Positions 54,067-63,568 are shown, numbered from the stretch's first letter. The stretch is DNA of 64,000 nt from Lysinibacillus sp. ZYM-1 (GCF_001308875.1 NZ_KQ465108.1:1-64000); one strand, 5' to 3'. Translations and numbers: made by a program. Notes: generated from the letters alone by a model not told the origin.

Positions 54067-54106
54067 CGTCTCTGTTCTTCTTAAATTAATGGGGTGCATT
54101 GATTGA

Positions 54107-54135
54107 ACAGAGAAACATTTATGATGTTTCTCTGT
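54107..54135. terminator. Hairpin ACAGAGAAACAT/ATGTTTCTCTGT
   Basis: A perfect 12-bp stem with a 5-nt loop TTATG, ending TTTT on the plus strand. It is part of the repeat shared with 56584 (one mismatch), and its right half recurs at 41878. It probably was the terminator of the recombinase gene. Confidence 0.65.
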
Positions 54136-54166
54136 TTTGAATAAACTAAAAGTATTCCTGATAAAA

Positions 54167-54326
54167 TCACTTCCTAAGCTTTCCACTTGGTTGTGCATAA
54201 ATCAGAGTTGTTTCACTTTTATGTCCCATTGTTTAATAGATGTGTAGCGTAACTATGTCTTAATCGGTGGGGATATATATCTTTATTAATTCCAGCACGA
54301 CTTGAGATTCGTTTAATGATACATAC
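54167..54326 (-). pseudogene. Decayed tyrosine recombinase 3' end, copy A
   Basis: On the minus strand [19 protein letters not shown] and [10 protein letters not shown] can be read, with the catalytic HxLRH box of XerC/D-like recombinases, and after a frame break [20 protein letters not shown] and a stop. The second frame provides the C-terminal helix with the catalytic Tyr in IYAQ. Residues between LLNNG and MGHK are missing, so the gene is dead. Upstream parts of the recombinase are absent. Confidence 0.65.
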
Positions 54327-54420
54327 TCATCATCCATTTTTTCTTGTATAACTACTAGATTCGAAGGTATAAGGAAGAAGCCCGCCCAAATCACTCAGCT
54401 ATATAACACGATTTCTATTG

Positions 54421-55953
54421 CTAGGACTTCATATAACGCGGTGTAGTACCTATAGGATTCTGACTTGAGAAAGGCAGGTGATTATTGTTCGTTACCCAGC
54501 CACCAAAACGAAATGCAAATTCCACTCGTGCGTCCGTATTCTGTGTATCAATATCTCGCATATAGTCTTTCAATCTACGTTCTAGGTAATACGGCGTGAT
54601 GAAATCTTCATAGGGTATCGACTTTAAATCGTTAAAAGGCAACAAATAGGCTTCAATTAGGGAATTGAGTTCATCATATTCGACAGATGCAAGTAGCTCA
54701 TAATCATATTCAATATAAATTACTGTTGTATATTTTTGTCCATGCTGCTTTTGAACAATTTCAATTGGGTATCGGTATCTTGCTTCAGTACCAATGACCC
54801 CCTCGGGAAACTCATCATGATAGAGTTCTTTGTTTATAACAGGTTCTGTCGGCACAACTTTTCTATACTTCATATCATTCGGGTAAATAATAAATTTATC
54901 CGTTGCAAAGTTACCTCTGGTTGCACCATTTAAAATAGAGTCTTTCACAAATGTTTCATCTAAATAGTTTAACGGTATACTAGAGATAGCAAATGCTGAA
55001 CTGACAGCCATTCCACCTGTTGTAAGTAAAATTAATAATGCCATCACAACGATTCCTGATTTCTTCTTACTCATATCCATAATGGATAGTATTCTTATTT
55101 TTAGAATTTGTGTACTTCCTAGAAAATTTGTAGAAAAAACACCTTCTCCTCTTTTTAATTTCTCAACATGTAGTAACGTCTGACTATACGTTTTTCTAAG
55201 CTGGATGTCAGTATTTTTTACTACCTCATCATCACAAGCGTGTTCACAAAGGTTGTCCAGTTCTTTAGCGAATAGATAGAACAATGGATTGAACCAATGA
55301 ATACTACTAATCAGCAATACAAAAGCTTTATACCATAAATCCTTTTGTTTTAAATGAACTAACTCATGCTTCAATATCAGGTTTAGTTCTTCTTCTCGAT
55401 AAGCATTACTAGGTAGCCAGATAGTATTTTTAGTAAATCCCACTAACATGGGGGAGTGAATAAAGCTACATTCTTTCAATACGATTTCTTTAGTGATATT
55501 CATCTCGCTTTTAACTTTTTCAAGCAAATGAAGAGTTTTCGGTTCAGTTATCGTTTGCCCCCATCTTTTCACCATGTACATAAAACGATAATGTTTTACA
55601 AGATGAACTGCCAAAAATACAACGATACCTAAAATCCAAATAATCATCACCATCTGCCAAACAGAAAGTGCGGTCACTGTATCTACAGATGAGGACACAA
55701 GTGTTATCTGACTACTGTTAGTTGGTACAGGTTCTTTAGATGGTAATTGCACCGTTTCTGATAGATTGACAACTGGGGTCGAAATATTGATTGTAAATGG
55801 TAAAATAAAACCTGCAAGGATAGTGAGCCAGCCATAATAAAGCCATCTAGCACTGTATCGTTTTAAAAGGAAAGGCGTTACAGCTATAAAGAGTAGTCCA
55901 ATAAAGGACATAACTACTGATTTAAAGAATAAACCTACCATGATACTGTGCAT
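54421..55953 (-). CDS. BlaR1-like M56 antirepressor with non-PBP sensor
   Basis: A 510-residue membrane protease. Four TM segments (about 5-30, 38-60, 100-120, 305-330) enclose the M56 zinc domain with HELVH (His196-Glu197-His200) and ELDNLCEHACDDEVV (third ligand Glu about 237). Unlike classical BlaR1, the outer domain (about 335-510) has no penicillin-binding SxxK/SxN motifs; it is a short beta-rich region. So it probably senses something other than a beta-lactam, then cleaves the BlaI-like repressor. It starts within 1 nt of the end of the BlaI gene. Confidence 0.8.
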   Translation of the reverse strand: MHSIMVGLFFKSVVMSFIGLLFIAVTPFLLKRYSARWLYYGWLTILAGFILPFTINISTPVVNLSETVQLPSKEPVPTNSSQITLVSSSVDTVTALSVWQMVMIIWILGIVVFLAVHLVKHYRFMYMVKRWGQTITEPKTLHLLEKVKSEMNITKEIVLKECSFIHSPMLVGFTKNTIWLPSNAYREEELNLILKHELVHLKQKDLWYKAFVLLISSIHWFNPLFYLFAKELDNLCEHACDDEVVKNTDIQLRKTYSQTLLHVEKLKRGEGVFSTNFLGSTQILKIRILSIMDMSKKKSGIVVMALLILLTTGGMAVSSAFAISSIPLNYLDETFVKDSILNGATRGNFATDKFIIYPNDMKYRKVVPTEPVINKELYHDEFPEGVIGTEARYRYPIEIVQKQHGQKYTTVIYIEYDYELLASVEYDELNSLIEAYLLPFNDLKSIPYEDFITPYYLERRLKDYMRDIDTQNTDARVEFAFRFGGWVTNNNHLPFSSQNPIGTTPRYMKS

Positions 55954-55954
55954 A

Positions 55955-56323
55955 TTAATCCCTCTTTTCTTCCACCCATTTAATTAATGAAGCTAAATCT
56001 TCATTAGAAATAGTATCGGATTTATAAAGTGTACCGACTAAATTCATAAAGGAGTTTTTATGATAGAGCTTCATAAAATGTTCTGTTTCAAAACTTAGAT
56101 AGGCATCTTTATCTACTATAGGGTAATAAAATCTCTCCTTAGCTTTTTTCTCACTGCGAAGAAATCCACGTTCAGTTAATCTTTGCATAAGGGATACTAC
56201 GGTTTGGATTTTCCAACCTTTGTCATTTCCTATTTCGCTCATTATTACACCTGTAGTAATTGGAGGATTACTCTCCCATACTATCTTCATAATCTCAAAT
56301 TCTGTCTCAGGCAATTTTTTCAT
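55955..56323 (-). CDS. BlaI/MecI/CopY-family repressor
   Basis: A 122-residue winged-helix repressor. LPETEFEIMKIVWESNPPIT, then WKIQTVVSLMQRLTERGFL and KAKERFYYPIVDKDAYL are the BlaI pattern, and the C-terminal helices (about 80-120) form the dimer region cleaved by BlaR1 proteins. It probably represses its own operon through the palindrome at 56359. The BlaR1 gene follows immediately. AAAAAGAGGTGAGTAACT precedes the ATG. Targets beyond this operon are unknown. Confidence 0.88.
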   Translation of the reverse strand: MKKLPETEFEIMKIVWESNPPITTGVIMSEIGNDKGWKIQTVVSLMQRLTERGFLRSEKKAKERFYYPIVDKDAYLSFETEHFMKLYHKNSFMNLVGTLYKSDTISNEDLASLIKWVEEKRD

Positions 56324-56358
56324 AGTTACTCACCTCTTTTTCATTTAAGGCAGTTGTC

Positions 56359-56395
56359 TTATTCGAATAATATATCTTTCTTTAATAGTTGTCAA
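56359..56395 (-). promoter_or_regulatory. SigA-type promoter with operator palindrome for blaI-blaR1
   Basis: On the minus strand TTGACA (complement of 56390-56395), a 17-nt spacer and TATTAT (56367-56372) form a near-consensus promoter. The perfect palindrome TTATTCGAATAA (56359-56370) overlaps the -10, and GACAACT occurs on both sides as a direct repeat. A BlaI-type repressor could block RNA polymerase here. Confidence 0.6.
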
Positions 56396-56583
56396 ATTTT
56401 GTTATAGATGGATTTATATCCTTCGATTGCAGGGGGTTATCCCAACAGCCATTGCATTCTTTGTTTTAAGTTGCAGATATTCTCTATAATGAAAACTTAT
56501 TTACCTAGGTTATGGTAAAAAGGAAGGCTTAATGGGAGGTGACAAAGTAAAAGTATGAATAAAAGTGGTATTGACTTAATTGA

Positions 56584-56612
56584 ACAGAGTAACATTTATG
56601 ATGTTTCTCTGT
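56584..56612. repeat. Hairpin copy, one mismatch
   Basis: ACAGAGTAACAT against ATGTTTCTCTGT is the same hairpin as at 54107 with one mismatch. It lies just beyond the stop of the recombinase remnant at 56632, matching copy A. Confidence 0.6.
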
Positions 56613-56631
56613 TTTAAATAAACTAAAAGTA

Positions 56632-56775
56632 CTACTGATAAAATTCCTTCCTAAGCTTTCCACTTATTTGTGCATAAAGCAGAGTTGTTTCACTTTTTCA
56701 TGTCCATCAAATTTTGAATTACTTCAAGGGGTGCGTCATTGTTTATGCTAGTTGTTTTATCCATGAAATGTTTGA
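56632..56775 (-). pseudogene. Decayed tyrosine recombinase 3' end, copy B
   Basis: On the minus strand INNDAPLEVIQNLM is read, then in another frame SETTLLYAQISGKLRKEFYQ and a stop. These match the XerC/D C-terminal helix with the catalytic Tyr (LLYAQ). A small indel in the GHK loop breaks the frame. Nothing upstream of the NND region is recognisable, so the gene is dead. Confidence 0.6.
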
Positions 56776-56851
56776 ATGTATAAATTCCTTTATTATACAT
56801 AATATCTAATTTAATGTATTATGTATGTGGAATGAATGTGAGGTGGGTTGC

Positions 56852-57046
56852 TTGTATTTTTCGGATATACAATTTTATATGTTGATATTTGCTTTTATTA
56901 TTGTGATTTTAAGCTTCATTAAAGTTTATCAAATAAAAAAAGAGTATTTGATTAAGCATAGGGAACTAGAAGTGGAATTCGAAAGAATTGAATTAGAAAG
57001 ACAAAAAATAAAAATAAAAGTAGAAGATATAAATGGCAAAGTATGA
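56852..57046 (+). CDS. Small membrane protein with cytoplasmic coiled coil
   Basis: A 64-residue protein from a TTG at 56852: YFSDIQFYMLIFAFIIVILS is one TM helix, followed by KVYQIKKEYLIKHRELEVEF and ERIELERQKIKIKVEDI, a strongly charged heptad coiled coil. AGGTGGGTTGC lies before the TTG; a longer reading from ATG 56825 is less likely. This resembles small phage-shock or FtsL/FtsB-like division proteins in layout, but I cannot name it. Confidence 0.5.
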   Translation: MYFSDIQFYMLIFAFIIVILSFIKVYQIKKEYLIKHRELEVEFERIELERQKIKIKVEDINGKV

Positions 57047-57115
57047 GGGAAGTTGCTTCTACATTTTTTAGAGTTTATTTGGGTAGATTAATAAGCTTGA
57101 TTAAATTTGGTTTTT

Positions 57116-57154
57116 AAAAAAGCTGATGAGTAGATGATACTCATTAGCTTTTTT
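57116..57154 (+). terminator. Terminator AAAAAAGCTGATGAGTA/TACTCATTAGCTTTTTT
   Basis: A 12-bp stem (one G-T pair) with a 5-nt loop and runs of A and T. It lies about 70 nt after the small coiled-coil gene and probably ends it; it is also suited to the minus strand. Confidence 0.8.
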
Positions 57155-57497
57155 ACTGTTAAGTTTTGTATCAGACTTTCCAATATCTGTTAGAACTGGT
57201 CGGGTACAATTGCGCTTTTGTTCATGCGAAAATATGATTGCATAAAATTTGAATTATCATAAAAGTCTAATTGTTATAATGCGATGCTAGAGGATAAAGG
57301 ACCTATTATTACTATTCTCATATACATTGTAAAAGTTTAATATGTACTATTTTACATAAAATTTAGAATATTAATATTAAAATAGAATGTATTTATTATT
57401 TTTCTGTTAAAATTACTATGTTAACCAATATTTTGGTAAGGTGAATTTCAACAAAATTATCCTTATTAAATAGGAATGGGGAGGCATTAGTCTAAGT
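57155..57497. other. AT-rich leader upstream of the SLH gene
   Basis: About 340 bases, very AT-rich, with TTAACCAATATTTTGGTAA as a near palindrome around 57420-57438. S-layer genes often have long leaders with strong promoters; no specific pair was chosen. No ORF is seen. Confidence 0.4.
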
Positions 57498-59330
57498 ATG
57501 AGTAAATCGAGTAAATCGAAGTATTTAAAAGCAATAACAGCAATGGCGTTAATGGCTTCAACGGTGGTAGTGGTAGCACCGATTGCATCTGAAGCGAGTA
57601 GTTTCAAGGATGTACAGCGAACACATCCATTTTATGACGAGATTAAAAATTTAAATGATCGTGGCATTATTAATGGGTTCCAAAATGGTACGTTTAAACC
57701 TGAACAAAATTTAACACGTGGTCAAGCTGCTAAAATTATTGCGGGTGTATTAGGACTAGATACATCGAATGTTAGCAATCCAAACTTTAAAGATATTCCT
57801 ACTACTCATCTATATTTCGGAGCAATTGCTGCATTAAAGCAAGAGGGGATTATTGATGGCTATGAAGATGGAACATTCCGTCAGGACGATTTTATTCAAC
57901 GTAACCATGTAGCAAAAATTTTAGAGAACGCCTTTAATTTAAAAGCTTCAAATGCGAATTCATTACCATTCACTGATGTGCGTGCACACTACAAAGAAGC
58001 GATTGCTGCTTTATATGAAAACAACGTAACGACTGGTAAGACAGCTACATTATTTGATGGTTCTTCAAATGTAACACGTGGGCAAATGGCTGCATTCATT
58101 ACTCGTTCAGAAGCTGTTGAACATCCGACTATTCAACCTTCTCAAAGTGTAACATTTGAAGTTGAAGAATATACAGCCAATGAAATTGCTATTAATGGTA
58201 CGACTTATTTATTTGACGATTCAGTAAAGGCAATTTTTACTACCGAAAACAAAATCGCACTAACGGGGGCTAAAATTACAGCAACAATTAAAAACGGTGT
58301 TGTAACAAAAGTAAATAATGTTGTTTTAAATAAGGCAGGCTCAGCAGAGATGGGCGTTGTATTCAATACAAATGCAACGCTCGATTCGATCACGATTAAC
58401 GCAGATGGTGTGATAGTTAAAAATGTATCAGTTACAGGAAATGCGATCATTACCTCAAATGTTAAGACAAAAATGGAATTTGATGGTACTGCAATTACTG
58501 GCGATTTAATTATAGCTGATGCAATCGACAGTCAAAGTAAACCTGTATTGAAAATCAAAAATTCGCGTACTGGAAAAGTACATGTCAAGCGTAATAATAT
58601 TTCGATTGTGTCGGACACCGTTATTCCAGAAGTTATCATAACGGCTGCCGTATCTGCTATAAATATTGATGGTGCAGCAACGAAGGTAACAATAGAATCT
58701 ACAAAACTGAAAATGACTGGGAATGTAAAGTTTGAACGACTATTGCTTCCAACAGCAGTGGAATTAGCGTTGAATGCAGTTGGTGTAGTGAATTATTTAA
58801 CGGTTCTAAACCCTGATACTCGGATTACAATCGGTACAGGATTACTAATAAATGAATTGTCGATTCCAGCAGGCTCAACGGTATCAAAAATTATTGTCAA
58901 CTATGCCTCGGTTGCTTCCCAAATAAAAGCCATTATTGGCGGTTCTTCGCCAAGTACTGGCGTGCCAAACACAGGTGGAGGAAATGTGGCACCCGATCCG
59001 GTTATTCCACCAGAAAAAGTGAATGAATTTAATGTAAAGAATGCCGAGGAATTAACACAAGCATTAAAAAAAGCTAAAGCAGGAGACTTGATTAAGTTAA
59101 CAGCTCAAATAACTGCAGATGTAGCGCTAACAGATTTAGTAATGATTGATTTGAATGGTCATACCTTGAAGGGGAATGTAACGATAACAGTACCAACAGC
59201 ATCAGGGAAGTACTCTTTAATGCCATCTGGTAGTACTGGTACTATTTCAGGGGATCTTATCATTTATGCACCAAAAGTAAACATCAGTTTAGATGGGTTA
59301 ACCGTTGAAGGGAACACAATAATAGAATAA
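57498..59330 (+). CDS. Secreted SLH-domain surface protein
   Basis: A 610-residue protein. The signal peptide MSKSSKSKYLKAITAMALMA ends near SEASS. Three SLH domains follow (about 36-90, 97-150, 155-205), with FKDVQRTHPFYDEI, GIINGFQNGTFKP and the repeated LTRGQAAKII, which anchor proteins to pyruvylated wall polymer. The rest (about 215-500) is a beta-rich region built of repeated IxxGxVxI strands, a Pro/Gly linker (SSPSTGVPNTGGGNVAPD) and a C-terminal beta-rich block (about 520-610). It is probably an S-layer-associated protein with a structural role. The nuclease gene follows 72 nt downstream. Confidence 0.85.
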   Translation: MSKSSKSKYLKAITAMALMASTVVVVAPIASEASSFKDVQRTHPFYDEIKNLNDRGIINGFQNGTFKPEQNLTRGQAAKIIAGVLGLDTSNVSNPNFKDIPTTHLYFGAIAALKQEGIIDGYEDGTFRQDDFIQRNHVAKILENAFNLKASNANSLPFTDVRAHYKEAIAALYENNVTTGKTATLFDGSSNVTRGQMAAFITRSEAVEHPTIQPSQSVTFEVEEYTANEIAINGTTYLFDDSVKAIFTTENKIALTGAKITATIKNGVVTKVNNVVLNKAGSAEMGVVFNTNATLDSITINADGVIVKNVSVTGNAIITSNVKTKMEFDGTAITGDLIIADAIDSQSKPVLKIKNSRTGKVHVKRNNISIVSDTVIPEVIITAAVSAINIDGAATKVTIESTKLKMTGNVKFERLLLPTAVELALNAVGVVNYLTVLNPDTRITIGTGLLINELSIPAGSTVSKIIVNYASVASQIKAIIGGSSPSTGVPNTGGGNVAPDPVIPPEKVNEFNVKNAEELTQALKKAKAGDLIKLTAQITADVALTDLVMIDLNGHTLKGNVTITVPTASGKYSLMPSGSTGTISGDLIIYAPKVNISLDGLTVEGNTIIE

Positions 59331-59402
59331 TAACTTCATGTAAATCCCTTAAATAGGAAAAAGGATTATTTTTTAGATAAAAAATTATAAGGAGCTAAAC
59401 GA

Positions 59403-62400
59403 ATGAAGAAAAATGAATTTAATTTCGTTTCCAAAATAGCGTTATCATTTTTACTTGTAATTTCTATGATTATGCCTTACTTAACAGTTGTAAAGGCGGA
59501 AACGACAGAAGCTATTGGAGTGGGGGAAGCGGTTAATCAATTTGATCCAAATCCTTTATTGGCTGAAGTAACAATTGCTGAAGCTCGTGCAGCGGTTGGA
59601 ACGGACCTCACAGTTCAAATTCAAGGAACTGTTACGACAACACCAGGTAACTGGGGAGGCAAGGCCTTCTACGTACAAGATGAGTCAGCAGGGGTATATG
59701 TTTTCTCTAGTTCTGCAGAAGCAGGGAGCTTAACTGTTGGAGATATTGTCAAAATCACAGGGAAAACGAGTTTATTTAATGGAGAAGTTCAATTTAACTC
59801 ACCGACAATTGAACGGATTTCTTCAGGGACAGCCCCTGCACCGCAAACAGTGAATCTACCGATTGATGACAGTATACAAGGTGAATTAATTACACTTGAA
59901 AATGTGAAGATTAAAGATTTAGCGCCATCTGGTACGTATGGAACATTTGAATTTAAAGCAGTTGATGCAGCAAAAAACGAGCTATTAATTCGCCATGATA
60001 ACCGTACAGGCTATCAGTTCTCTCAATTTGAAGCAAATGGCTTCAATAACAATGATGTGATCACCGTGACAGGGATTGCTTCAATTTTTAATGGGATATA
60101 TCAATTAAAGACGTTAAGCGCGGAAAGCTTCCGATTAGTATCAAACTATGAGCCAATACAAGTAGAGACTATTAAAGCTTCTCCAGCAACAGGCGAAGTT
60201 TATGCAGGAACAAAAGTAACATTGTCTACCAATACACCAAATGCAACAATCTATTACACGATAGATGGTTCTGAACCGTCAACAGCTAGTGAGGTTTATG
60301 ATGCAGCAGCGGGCATTGTTGTAAATGAAGCACTGACGATCAAAGCATTTGCTATTGCAACGGGCTTAGATGATAGTGAAATGGCATCCTTTCATTATGC
60401 AGTTAAAAATGAGCCAACCGCTATTTCAATTACGGAAGCTCGTAATAAAGAAATCGGACAAAATGTAATCGTAACAGGTATTGTAACAGCAAAATTAGAA
60501 ACTGCTACAGCGCACATTCAAGATAAAGATGGTGCGGCGATAGCAATTTATCCTGTAGATAGTCTTACTGCAAATGTCGGTGATCGCGTGACGGTGCAAG
60601 GTCAAGTAGCTGAATATAGCGGACTAAAGCAATTAATGAATATTTCGCTTGTTGGCTTGCCTGTTCCTTCGACAATACCAGAGCCACACATTATAAAAAG
60701 TATTGATGTTGCAGAAGACAATGAATCGAAATTAGTAACGATTAAAAATGTTGCCATTACTGGTTCGGGTCAAAACTTTACCGGAACTGATGAAGTAGGC
60801 ACATTTGCTATTTACGATAAAACACGAGACTCTGGTTTAGTGAGTGGAAAAACGTATGGGGAAATTACAGGAATTGTTGGTCAATATACAAACCATCAAC
60901 TGCTCCCGATTCGCATTATTGATGATGTAACAAAGGTTCAGGATATCAAAGCTTCTCACGTTGGTGGGGTAACAGCTGGCACGAAAGTCTCACTTTCTAC
61001 AATGACAGAAGGTGCAACGATTTATTACACAGTGGATGGCTCAACACCAACAACAGCCAGTACAAAGTATTCAGGGGAAATTCTTGTTAATAAACCGATG
61101 ATGATTAAAGCGATTGCGGTCAAAGAAGGTTTAACGAACAGTGCGATTGCTACATTTGTTTATGAAATTATTGATACTAAAAATGCCAAGATTAGCGATA
61201 TTCAAGGGGCAAGCCATAAATCACCATATGTCGATTTAACGGTAAATGATGTGGAGGGAATTGTAACATTCGTTATTAATTCAAGTAACTTTATTATGCA
61301 AGAAAACGAGTCGGCGTTCGATAGCGTAAAATCAACTGCTATCAAGGTAAATAAGTCAGGACATAAAGTAGCAGTAGGGGAAGTTATTAAAGTATCAGGA
61401 AATGTAGTAGAAGCGGGTGGAAACTCTCGATTGACAGATACACAAATTACGGCAACAAATATTACAAAAACCGGTACTGCAGTAATTCCAAAAGCTCTTG
61501 TGATAGGGGAGGATCTATTCCCACCAAATAAAATTATCGATAATGATGGCTTGGCAATTTTTGACCCACAAGAAGATGGCATCGATTTTTGGGAATCAAT
61601 CGAGTATATGCGGGTATCATTCCCAGATGCGAGAGTGATTGGACCGATTTATAATAATGATTCTCCAATTGTTGTACCGAGCACAACAAATAATACATTT
61701 AATGTCAATGGCGGATTAAATATTGCTGCCGATGATTATAACCCCGAAAAAATTATGCTTGAAGGGGTAGAAGGGAAAAATTACGATTCGGGTGATCGTT
61801 TTAATGAAGCACTTATCGGATTTGTAGAAAATTTTACAGATGGCTATCGACTGAACACAAATAAAGTCTTTCCGGAAGTGACAAAGGCGAATCATCAACA
61901 AGAAGTGACGCATCTTGAACCAGTAGCGGACAAGTTAAATGTCGCTTCTTATAATATCGAAAACTTTTCGAATAATCCTGCCAATACATCAAACGAAAAA
62001 GTAGCCAGAATTGCAGCGACATTTGTGAATAATATGAAGTCGCCAGATATTATTACACTTGTCGAAGTACAAGATAATGATGGGCAAACTGATTCAGGAA
62101 ATGCTGATGCATCGGAAAGTTACATGCGATTAATAAATGCGATTAAAGCTGCAGGTGGACCTGCTTATGATTGGATTGACGTCATGCCAATTAACAATAC
62201 AGTAGGTGGTGCACCTGGTGGCAATATTCGTGTAGGCTACTTATATAACCCGATGCGTGTTTCATTAGTGACAGGTATAAAAGGGATGGGTGACCAAGCG
62301 AATGGTTGGACAACAGATGGAAGCCTTGCTTTAAATCCTGGCTTTGTTGATCCATCAAAATTTGTAGATACACGTAAACCGATTGCAGCGGAATTTGAAT

Positions 62401-63215
62401 TCCAGGAAGAGCGTGTAGTCATTATCGGAGCTCACTTAAATTCTAAAGGTGGGGATGGTTCACTTTGGGGGCCAACTCAGCCACCAGTGTTAGAATCAGT
62501 AACGAAACGTATTCAGCTTGCTCAAGCCATCAATGATTTTATTGATGAAGGACTTGCCAAAAATCCGGATTTAAATATCATTGTAGCAGGGGACATGAAT
62601 GACTTTGAATTCACACCAGCACTTGGAACGTTAAAAGGTGATGTTTTAACGAATATGGTGGATAAAGCTCCAGAACAAGACCGTTTTACGTACTTCTTCC
62701 AAGGTAACAATCAAGTGCTGGATCATATTTTAGTTTCAAATAATCTTGCTGACGTTACGGATATTGACTTGATTCATATTAATGCGAACTTTACAGAAGC
62801 ACAAGGCCGTGCATCGGATCATGATCCAGTATTAGTTCAAATTGATTTGAAGGCAGGTAAAGAAGAAATACCAACACCTATAAAACCTGAAAATGTATAT
62901 AGCTTTAATAACTACAAAACAGGTAAATTAATAGTGAATCGCCCAAGTGTCTCGCTAACATTAGGGGAAAATACAAATATTAAAAATGGAATTGCAGTAT
63001 TTAGTGAATATGCGGAATTCCACGGTGTTGGATTTGCAGACAAAACGGTAACAATCAGTCCAAAAAAAGGAAATGCGATTATTGATTTTAAAGGTACGAA
63101 AATTGGTGAAATTATTATCGAAGGAAAAAATGTAAAAGAAATTCGTAATTTACCTGCTGGAGCGAATATAGCGTATACTAAAGGGGCTTCGGCAGAGGAA
63201 ATTGAGTTTAAGTAA
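59403..63215 (+). CDS. Large secreted endonuclease/exonuclease/phosphatase-fold nuclease
   Basis: A 1270-residue extracellular protein. The signal peptide (about 1-32) ends near VKAET. Several OB-fold-like/YhcR-type segments occur (about 48-135, 140-245, 340-430, 590-690), alternating with two chitobiase-C-like segments (about 250-330, 500-590; motifs YYTIDGSEPSTAS and YYTVDGSTPTTAS). The EEP nuclease domain (about 840-1155) has NVASYNIENFS, ITLVEVQDNDG, IIGAHLNSKGG, VAGDMNDFEF, VLDHILVS and RASDHDPVL, the catalytic Asn, Glu, His and Asp set. A C-terminal beta segment (about 1160-1270) resembles the SLH protein's. It probably degrades extracellular DNA or nucleotides; there is no SLH or sortase signal. 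Confidence 0.85.
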   Translation: MKKNEFNFVSKIALSFLLVISMIMPYLTVVKAETTEAIGVGEAVNQFDPNPLLAEVTIAEARAAVGTDLTVQIQGTVTTTPGNWGGKAFYVQDESAGVYVFSSSAEAGSLTVGDIVKITGKTSLFNGEVQFNSPTIERISSGTAPAPQTVNLPIDDSIQGELITLENVKIKDLAPSGTYGTFEFKAVDAAKNELLIRHDNRTGYQFSQFEANGFNNNDVITVTGIASIFNGIYQLKTLSAESFRLVSNYEPIQVETIKASPATGEVYAGTKVTLSTNTPNATIYYTIDGSEPSTASEVYDAAAGIVVNEALTIKAFAIATGLDDSEMASFHYAVKNEPTAISITEARNKEIGQNVIVTGIVTAKLETATAHIQDKDGAAIAIYPVDSLTANVGDRVTVQGQVAEYSGLKQLMNISLVGLPVPSTIPEPHIIKSIDVAEDNESKLVTIKNVAITGSGQNFTGTDEVGTFAIYDKTRDSGLVSGKTYGEITGIVGQYTNHQLLPIRIIDDVTKVQDIKASHVGGVTAGTKVSLSTMTEGATIYYTVDGSTPTTASTKYSGEILVNKPMMIKAIAVKEGLTNSAIATFVYEIIDTKNAKISDIQGASHKSPYVDLTVNDVEGIVTFVINSSNFIMQENESAFDSVKSTAIKVNKSGHKVAVGEVIKVSGNVVEAGGNSRLTDTQITATNITKTGTAVIPKALVIGEDLFPPNKIIDNDGLAIFDPQEDGIDFWESIEYMRVSFPDARVIGPIYNNDSPIVVPSTTNNTFNVNGGLNIAADDYNPEKIMLEGVEGKNYDSGDRFNEALIGFVENFTDGYRLNTNKVFPEVTKANHQQEVTHLEPVADKLNVASYNIENFSNNPANTSNEKVARIAATFVNNMKSPDIITLVEVQDNDGQTDSGNADASESYMRLINAIKAAGGPAYDWIDVMPINNTVGGAPGGNIRVGYLYNPMRVSLVTGIKGMGDQANGWTTDGSLALNPGFVDPSKFVDTRKPIAAEFEFQEERVVIIGAHLNSKGGDGSLWGPTQPPVLESVTKRIQLAQAINDFIDEGLAKNPDLNIIVAGDMNDFEFTPALGTLKGDVLTNMVDKAPEQDRFTYFFQGNNQVLDHILVSNNLADVTDIDLIHINANFTEAQGRASDHDPVLVQIDLKAGKEEIPTPIKPENVYSFNNYKTGKLIVNRPSVSLTLGENTNIKNGIAVFSEYAEFHGVGFADKTVTISPKKGNAIIDFKGTKIGEIIIEGKNVKEIRNLPAGANIAYTKGASAEEIEFK

Positions 63216-63235
63216 TAACTAATTGCAGTTTTTAG

Positions 63236-63275
63236 AGGAGTATCATTCACATGAAGAATGATGCTCCTTAATTTT
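63236..63275 (+). terminator. Terminator AGGAGTATCATTC/GAATGATGCTCCT
   Basis: A 13-bp stem with one G-U pair and a 7-nt loop, followed by TAATTTTG, ends 60 nt after the nuclease gene. It is strong despite the weak T tail. Confidence 0.75.
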
Positions 63276-63549
63276 GAAAGAGATATAAGTTGAACTAACT
63301 ATTTGAGAATGAACACAACTAAAAGTAATGGCTTTAGTGGAATAAAGTGGTTTAGAATAATCAATCGTTTTTGGGAAACGCCTTTAAAAATAATTTAAAG
63401 AGAAAATATAATTGCCATATCCATCTGTTTACTTTTCAAAGAAATAAGTGAACAGATTTTTTGTCTTGGGATAATTATTGACATTTATCCAAAAAAATTG
63501 TTGCGTTTTTTTCATTGTTTCACCCTTTCATACAAACTATAATAACTCT

Positions 63550-63568
63550 GTAAATGATAATCATTTTC
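63550..63568. promoter_or_regulatory. Fur box
   Basis: GTAAATGATAATCATTTTC matches the Fur consensus GATAATGATAATCATTATC in 16 of 19 positions, with an exact ATGATAATCAT core. It lies 32 bases before the GTG of an iron-siderophore binding protein, so iron-dependent repression is likely. Confidence 0.8.
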
